This document shows positions 5,283 to 6,391 of a DNA stretch of 6,391 nt, piece by piece. The notes below the pieces were generated by a model. That model was not told the origin of the DNA, made no database searches, and saw only the letters and a program-made list of their open reading frames with translations. Every line of letters begins with the position of its first letter. Positions within the stretch are counted from its first letter, which is position 1. Origin of the DNA: Candidatus Neomicrothrix sp. UBA7884 (GTDB lineage Bacteria > Actinomycetota > Acidimicrobiia > Acidimicrobiales > MedAcidi-G1); NCBI GenBank assembly GCA_002501135.1, contig DLRQ01000088.1:1254-7644 (forward strand), in the 5' to 3' direction. The translations under genes were made by a program, and so were the position numbers.

Positions 5283-5974
5283 CCCGGAAACTCCAGGGGT
5301 GCCCGGCCCTTGATGCGCAGCGCCTCGTCGTAGGCCACCTGAATGCCCTGCCGGACCTGCTCGGTCAGGTCGGTGACCACCCGTCGCGGCACCCGCCCCT
5401 CAACCACCGGTGCGGGAATCGGCTCACCCACCACCATCACAGCCTTGACGGGCTTGATCCACTTCGCACCCGGCGGCATGGCGTAGTCGGTTCCGGCAAT
5501 GCCCATCGGCACGATCGGCACACCAGCACGGGCAGCCACAAAGGCCGGCCCATCGTGCATCTTGTCTGCCTCTACGACCGCCCCCCACTGGCGGGTTCCC
5601 TCGGGAAACATCACCAACGGCTCGCCCCGCTCCAACACGTCCTGGCACGCACGCAGCGCCGCCCGGTCGGCCGTGCCGCGCTCCACGGGGAACCCGCCCA
5701 CGATCGTGAGGAACCCACCGAGGAACCAGTTGCGCCACAGCGACTCCTTGCCCAAAAAGCGTTGGCGCCTTGCAGTCACCATGCCCCCCACCGGCGTGTC
5801 CAGATACGAACGGTGCACCGGCGCCAGGATGTACGCCCCGGTCGCAGGCAGGTTCTCCCTACCGACAATTGTGAACCTGACCCAGACCTTGGTGATGACC
5901 CACAGCAGCGACCAGAAGAACCGGTAGTTGAACCTGCCCCACAGGCTCAGATCGTGTCCCAACTGACTGCTCAC
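5279..5974 (-). CDS. plsC: 1-acyl-sn-glycerol-3-phosphate acyltransferase family protein (PlsC)
   Basis: PlsC-type enzymes transfer an acyl chain to lysophosphatidic acid to make phosphatidic acid at the inner face of the membrane. The 231 residues are typical in length. The catalytic HX4D motif is H54-RSYL-D59. Block II has LGKESLW (74-80) and GGFPVERG (93-100), block III is FPEGTR (123-128) and block IV is VPIVPMG (152-158). A hydrophobic, aromatic N-terminal segment (about 18-36) likely associates with the membrane. The GTG start (5972-5974) overlaps the cmk TGA as GTGA, so the pair is probably translationally coupled; a GGGG run 8 nt upstream is a weak ribosome binding site. The stop (5279-5281) overlaps the ispH stop on the other strand. 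Acyl acceptor specificity cannot be read from sequence, so a related lysolipid acyltransferase is possible. Confidence 0.92.
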   Translation of the reverse strand: MSSQLGHDLSLWGRFNYRFFWSLLWVITKVWVRFTIVGRENLPATGAYILAPVHRSYLDTPVGGMVTARRQRFLGKESLWRNWFLGGFLTIVGGFPVERGTADRAALRACQDVLERGEPLVMFPEGTRQWGAVVEADKMHDGPAFVAARAGVPIVPMGIAGTDYAMPPGAKWIKPVKAVMVVGEPIPAPVVEGRVPRRVVTDLTEQVRQGIQVAYDEALRIKGRAPLEFPG

Positions 5975-6391
5975 GGGAGCATCCCCACGACCAGGTCAAC
6001 CACCTCGTCGATTCCCAGATCTGACGTGTCGACCACGACGGCTCCCGGCGCCTCCACAAGCGGACTCATCTCACGCCCCGAGTCCGCGGCGTCACGCCGC
6101 TCGATGTCGGCGCCAACCGCCGCCACGTCCTGGCCGGCAGCCTCGCCGGCCCGACGCTGTGCCCTCACCTCGGCCGAGGCCGTCAGGTAGACCTTGAGGG
6201 TCGCATCGGGAAACACCACCGAGCCGATGTCGCGGCCCTCCATGACCCCACCACCCCGCTCCGTCGCCCACGCCCGCTGGCGGGAAACCATCTCCGTTCG
6301 AACACCCGGGTTGGCGGCCACAACGCTGACGGCACCGGTCACCTCAGGACCCCTGATGTCTGCCGTGGCATCCACACCATCCACAACACAT
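5971..6391 (-). CDS. cmk: Cytidylate kinase, C-terminal part (5' end beyond the window)
   Basis: Cmk phosphorylates CMP and dCMP with ATP. About 140 C-terminal residues are visible and the frame stays open to base 6391. The N-terminal P-loop is outside, and the GTG at 6382-6384 is internal rather than the start. Recognisable blocks are DGVDATADIRGPEV near the edge, VAANPGVR, the CMP-binding EGRDIGSVVFPDA (around 6203-6240), a YLTAS strand, and the arginine-rich lid ERRDAADSGRE (around 6064-6102), followed by SPL and the C-terminal VVVDTSDLGIDEVV. These match the E. coli Cmk order closely. The TGA (5971-5973) overlaps the GTG of plsC. In many actinobacteria cmk lies next to or is fused with der; here plsC, ispH and the radical-SAM gene lie between them. 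Confidence 0.95.
   Translation of the reverse strand, partial: CVVDGVDATADIRGPEVTGAVSVVAANPGVRTEMVSRQRAWATERGGGVMEGRDIGSVVFPDATLKVYLTASAEVRAQRRAGEAAGQDVAAVGADIERRDAADSGREMSPLVEAPGAVVVDTSDLGIDEVVDLVVGMLP

Overview
The window is a GC-rich, densely packed housekeeping region from a bacterium. The strong G/C third-position bias, frequent GTG starts, 4-bp GTGA gene overlaps and TAnnnT-type promoter hexamers suggest a high-GC Actinomycetota. My tentative guess is an Acidimicrobiia-like lineage, from general protein flavour only. I see no mobile elements, phage genes, CRISPR arrays or insertion sequences. No gene-free stretch exceeds about 65 bases.

The layout, read from the right edge, is as follows. 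(1) A minus-strand pair: the 3' part of cmk (cytidylate kinase, cut by the window edge at 6391), overlapping by 4 bp with plsC (acyltransferase). (2) One plus-strand gene, ispH (4236-5282), which converges on plsC; the two stop codons share a CTAG palindrome. (3) A 61-bp divergent intergenic region (4175-4235). (4) A minus-strand run from 4174 down to 1: a PDZ/radical-SAM/DUF512 protein, der (a double-GTPase ribosome assembly factor), a membrane-anchored SpoIIE/RsbU-type phosphatase, a 70-residue zinc-ribbon membrane protein, and a tRNA-Pro(GGG) whose 3' end is cut by the left edge.

The genes fit a conserved growth-linked neighbourhood. Cmk supplies CDP for nucleotide and phospholipid metabolism, PlsC makes phosphatidic acid, IspH makes the last common isoprenoid precursors, and Der matures the 50S subunit. 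Clusters combining cmk, plsC and ispH, and separately a DUF512 protein with der, are known from Firmicutes. Here both blocks are adjacent, with ispH on the opposite strand.

The less understood parts are the DUF512 radical-SAM protein translationally coupled to der, and the phosphatase plus zinc-ribbon microprotein downstream. No obviously new multi-gene system is visible. The most interesting leads are these uncharacterised genes, the divergent promoter with possible leaderless starts on both sides, and the overlapping convergent stop codons.
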